From Stieleria magnilauensis (GTDB lineage Bacteria > Planctomycetota > Planctomycetia > Pirellulales > Pirellulaceae): a stretch of 64,000 nt of DNA. The first letter of the stretch is position 1, and each line of letters opens with the position of its first letter. Positions 62,801-64,000 of this stretch are shown one piece after another. The stretch spans positions 9,116,233-9,180,232 of the forward strand of contig CP036432.1 in assembly GCA_007753675.1 (NCBI GenBank), given 5' to 3'. The position numbers and the translations under genes were made by a program. The notes under the pieces were generated by a model that saw nothing but the letters and a program-made list of their open reading frames with translations, did not search any database and was not told the DNA's origin.

Positions 62801-63154
62801 CAGATACGGCGCCAGCTGAAGCTCGATTTCGGGTGCGTATTGAAACGGCCAGGATTCGGCGCTCTCTTCGACGAAAAAATCGAACGGGTTGATCACCGTC
62901 ATGTCGGCAACCAAATCGACGACGATCGACAGTTCTCGCGCCTTCTTGGGGAACACGACTCGCGCGACCGGATTGGCGAACGGGTCTTGTTGCCAATTGA
63001 TGAAGTGGTCTTCGGGACGGACACTCAGATCGTACGAGACGATTTTCGTGCGGCCGTGATAGGCCGGGCGAAGCCGTATTTTTTGCGGGCCAAGCCCGAC
63101 GGAGCGGTCGTATTGATACTGAGTCTTGTGGTGGAGAGCGACGCGGATGGTCAT
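59843..63154 (-). CDS. Transglutaminase and DUF2126 (putative amidoligase) fusion
   Basis: This 1103-residue protein has a transglutaminase N-domain and core in the first 285 residues, with the Cys in GSCRDSAWM (about 182), the His in DLHAWTEVY (about 230) and the Asp in GLDPTSG. The long DUF2126 domain follows to the end (blocks GGEPTFVAID, GTGGGAHIVLGG and LYSPDSSTGRLGLVEFRGFE). DUF2126 is listed as a putative amidoligase related to glutamate-cysteine ligases. It is coupled by a 4-base overlap to the alpha-E gene upstream. Confidence 0.93.
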   Translation of the reverse strand: MTIRVALHHKTQYQYDRSVGLGPQKIRLRPAYHGRTKIVSYDLSVRPEDHFINWQQDPFANPVARVVFPKKARELSIVVDLVADMTVINPFDFFVEESAESWPFQYAPEIELQLAPYLVTEPMTPLLADWVSELPKKSERVIDFLVDVNRMAQQRIDYKIRLEPGVQTPEETLKLASGSCRDSAWMLVQAFRHIGMAARFVSGYLIQLAPDEKPIEGPAGPAADFCDLHAWTEVYLPGAGWVGLDPTSGLMAGEGHIPLACTPHYSDAAPITGGHEPCEVEFVHEMTVTRILEAPRTTKPYTDQQWSEILAAGDRVDEVLAIGDVRLTMGGEPTFVAIDNVDDPQWNTDAVGKEKRVLSNVLLLKLRDTVAPGALLHYGQGKWYPGESLPRWALTCLWRTDGQPVWQNPKYIADEGKDYGFTHDDAERFVKHLAVTLGIEAKVTLPVYEDTFHYLWKEQKLPIDVEPTDPKLEDPNERAMMVRTFTQGLNKPVGFVMPLKRAWWQAHPGWVGGRWPVRGEKVFVIPGDSPIGLRLPLDSLPKSAAPTPVDNLPRDPFAPRNPLPEVSTIRQDQQRIEKVEEELRREDDAPVDAEVIPTALCVECRFGRLHVFMPPTQNLEDYLDLVSAVEETCVDLDMPVVLEGYLPPHDHRVEMFKVTPDPGVIEVNVQPTSSWRDLVGLTETIYREARESRLTAQKFDIDGMHTGTGGGAHIVLGGKTPTDSPFIRRPDLLASMIRFWHNHPALSYLFSGKFIGPTSQAPRMDEARRDSVHEMEIALVEMERFYREGQTIMPWTVDRLYRDLLVDLTGNTHRAEICIDKLYSPDSSTGRLGLVEFRGFEMPPNARMNLAQQLLIRGIVAAFWNQPYKQPLARWGTSLYDRFMLPHFIWSDLDESLSLLRQMGVDLKLEWFLPHYEFRFPKIGEVVLGDARLELRGAIEPWYLMGEEPSGGGTARFVDSSMERLQLSLDGFDPSRYAVLCNGHRVPMHPSEVAGQYLAGIKFRAWQPPRCLHPTIGVHVPLQFDIVDRFTEHSIGGCRYFVSDPSGRAHEIYPVNANEAETRRTARFHTQTLTGGRLVLPDLPPVDAPNDFPVTFDLRKAGV

Positions 63155-64000
63155 GCAGATTGGGTTGCGTAAAAGTAGTCTTGTCCGAGTGAATCACCGA
63201 CGGCGTTGAGTTCAATCTGCAAGCGATCGACGAATTGATGCATGCCGCCGGCGATCACTTCTTTGACGTTGGTGTTTTCCAAGCGATGACGAAGTGCGGC
63301 GATTCGCTGCCTGGCTTGTCCGGGCAACTCCGATTCGGATTCGCTTTCGATCTCGCGAAGCGATCGGTCAACACCGGCGACACAGGAATAGATGCTGCGC
63401 GGGAACGTCCGGTGGAAGAGGAAAAAGGCGACGATCTTTTCGATATCCATCAGCTGATGTTCGCGGCGATAGGCTTCGAATCCGCTGATCGCCAGCAGCA
63501 GCGTGGACCACTGCAGGTCATCGACCGCGGTGCCGACGTCTTCCACACGAGGCAGCAAGTTGAAGTACTTGACGTCCAAAATCCGGGACGTCTTGTCGGC
63601 CCGCTCGAGCAAACGCCCGACGTTGAGAAAGTGCCAGGCGGTGTTGTGGGGCATCGTGTTGTCCAACACGCCGGTCCACATCAGTGCGTGGTCGCGAACC
63701 TGCTCAAAAAAATCCGCCGTCGGGTCGGTCAACTGTGACGGGCTGCTGTCGCGAACGAAATGGTAGAAATCATTGAGTTCCTCAAACGCCTCGGTCGACA
63801 ACGCCTCGCGGACGCTCCGTGCGTTTTCGCGCGATGCCCGTAAACACGTCAGCATCGAACTGTGGTACTCGCGATCAAACGCCAAGAATTGCACCACGTT
63901 CTGACAGTTCGCCGTGCCGTACTTGGCCTTGAACCACTCGTTGTCGCCGGTCACCTGAACCAACGGTTTCCAGGGATCGACCAGATATTCCGGTTGGTCC
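63151..64000 (-). CDS. Alpha-E (DUF403) domain protein, 5' end beyond the window
   Basis: The last 280 or so residues of an alpha-E domain protein are present, all helical, with the family blocks SSMLTCLRASRENARSVRE, MPHNTAWHFLNVGRLLERAD and SAISGFEAYRR-like text (LLAISGFEAYRREHQ). The frame runs on to the window edge, where EYLVDPWKPLVQVTGDNEWF is typical of the early part of alpha-E, so about 40 residues of this domain are missing. It could be a stand-alone alpha-E protein or the tail of another ATP-grasp fusion. Confidence 0.88.
   Translation of the reverse strand, partial: DQPEYLVDPWKPLVQVTGDNEWFKAKYGTANCQNVVQFLAFDREYHSSMLTCLRASRENARSVREALSTEAFEELNDFYHFVRDSSPSQLTDPTADFFEQVRDHALMWTGVLDNTMPHNTAWHFLNVGRLLERADKTSRILDVKYFNLLPRVEDVGTAVDDLQWSTLLLAISGFEAYRREHQLMDIEKIVAFFLFHRTFPRSIYSCVAGVDRSLREIESESESELPGQARQRIAALRHRLENTNVKEVIAGGMHQFVDRLQIELNAVGDSLGQDYFYATQSA

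Overview
The window looks like a planctomycete chromosome, most likely from the Pirellulaceae (Rhodopirellula/Stieleria-like). The evidence is a DUF1559 pseudopilin beside a PEP-CTERM protein, a planctomycete-type FlgM, an Flp pilin, KdsB (a lipopolysaccharide enzyme), many large low-homology planctomycete proteins, and abundant GC-rich hairpin repeats between genes. Strain-level identity is inference.

Region 1-6711 is the most notable part. I read it as the remains of a chromosomal integron. Ten imperfect palindromes (attC-like sites) separate cassettes whose genes all lie on the minus strand: an endonuclease/exonuclease/phosphatase protein, a DUF3806 protein, two membrane proteins and three unknowns. 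Three further cassettes have no gene and are related to one another. Next to the first cassette, on the opposite strand, lies a broken integron-integrase-like gene (C-terminal piece at 6619-6690). Two regularities support the reading. All ten sites have a 6+7 bp inner stem interrupted by a single unpaired A in the left arm. The left outer box of every site is the exact reverse complement of the right outer box at the start of its own cassette, as cassette circularisation predicts.

Region 7084-12368 holds flgM, a Fur-family regulator, a small conserved protein, a TPR lipoprotein and a strange tandem array (10011-11760) in which the 3' end of the TPR gene is amplified. Region 12390-16390 is a minus-strand operon of an ABC permease and two CNNM transporters. 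Region 16644-23124 holds an Flp pilin, a nucleotide-sugar epimerase-like protein, the PEP-CTERM and DUF1559 proteins behind a possible B12-box leader, kdsB overlapping pyrG, and a DUF1844 protein.

Region 23250-30530 contains three identical-looking IS1182-type elements in tandem, inserted in a hairpin repeat family. Their flanking duplications allow their history to be reconstructed. Region 30532-36460 is a cytochrome-oxidase assembly operon (cytochrome c lipoprotein, a 58-residue membrane protein, CtaA, CtaB, SCO, DUF420) followed by a cupredoxin-like protein. A strong candidate small RNA with promoter, C-rich loop and terminator sits at 36604-36740. purD follows.

Region 38974-51704 is a long minus-strand group with two ExbB/TolQ-type channels, an ExbD, a giant TPR protein, a membrane-anchored squalene-cyclase-fold protein and two single-span coiled-coil proteins; it suggests an energised envelope machine. 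Region 51983-55706 has an epimerase, rpmE, prfA and prmC. The window ends (56088-64000) in a circularly permuted ATP-grasp/alpha-E, transglutaminase and DUF2126 cluster, predicted to make or process a peptide.
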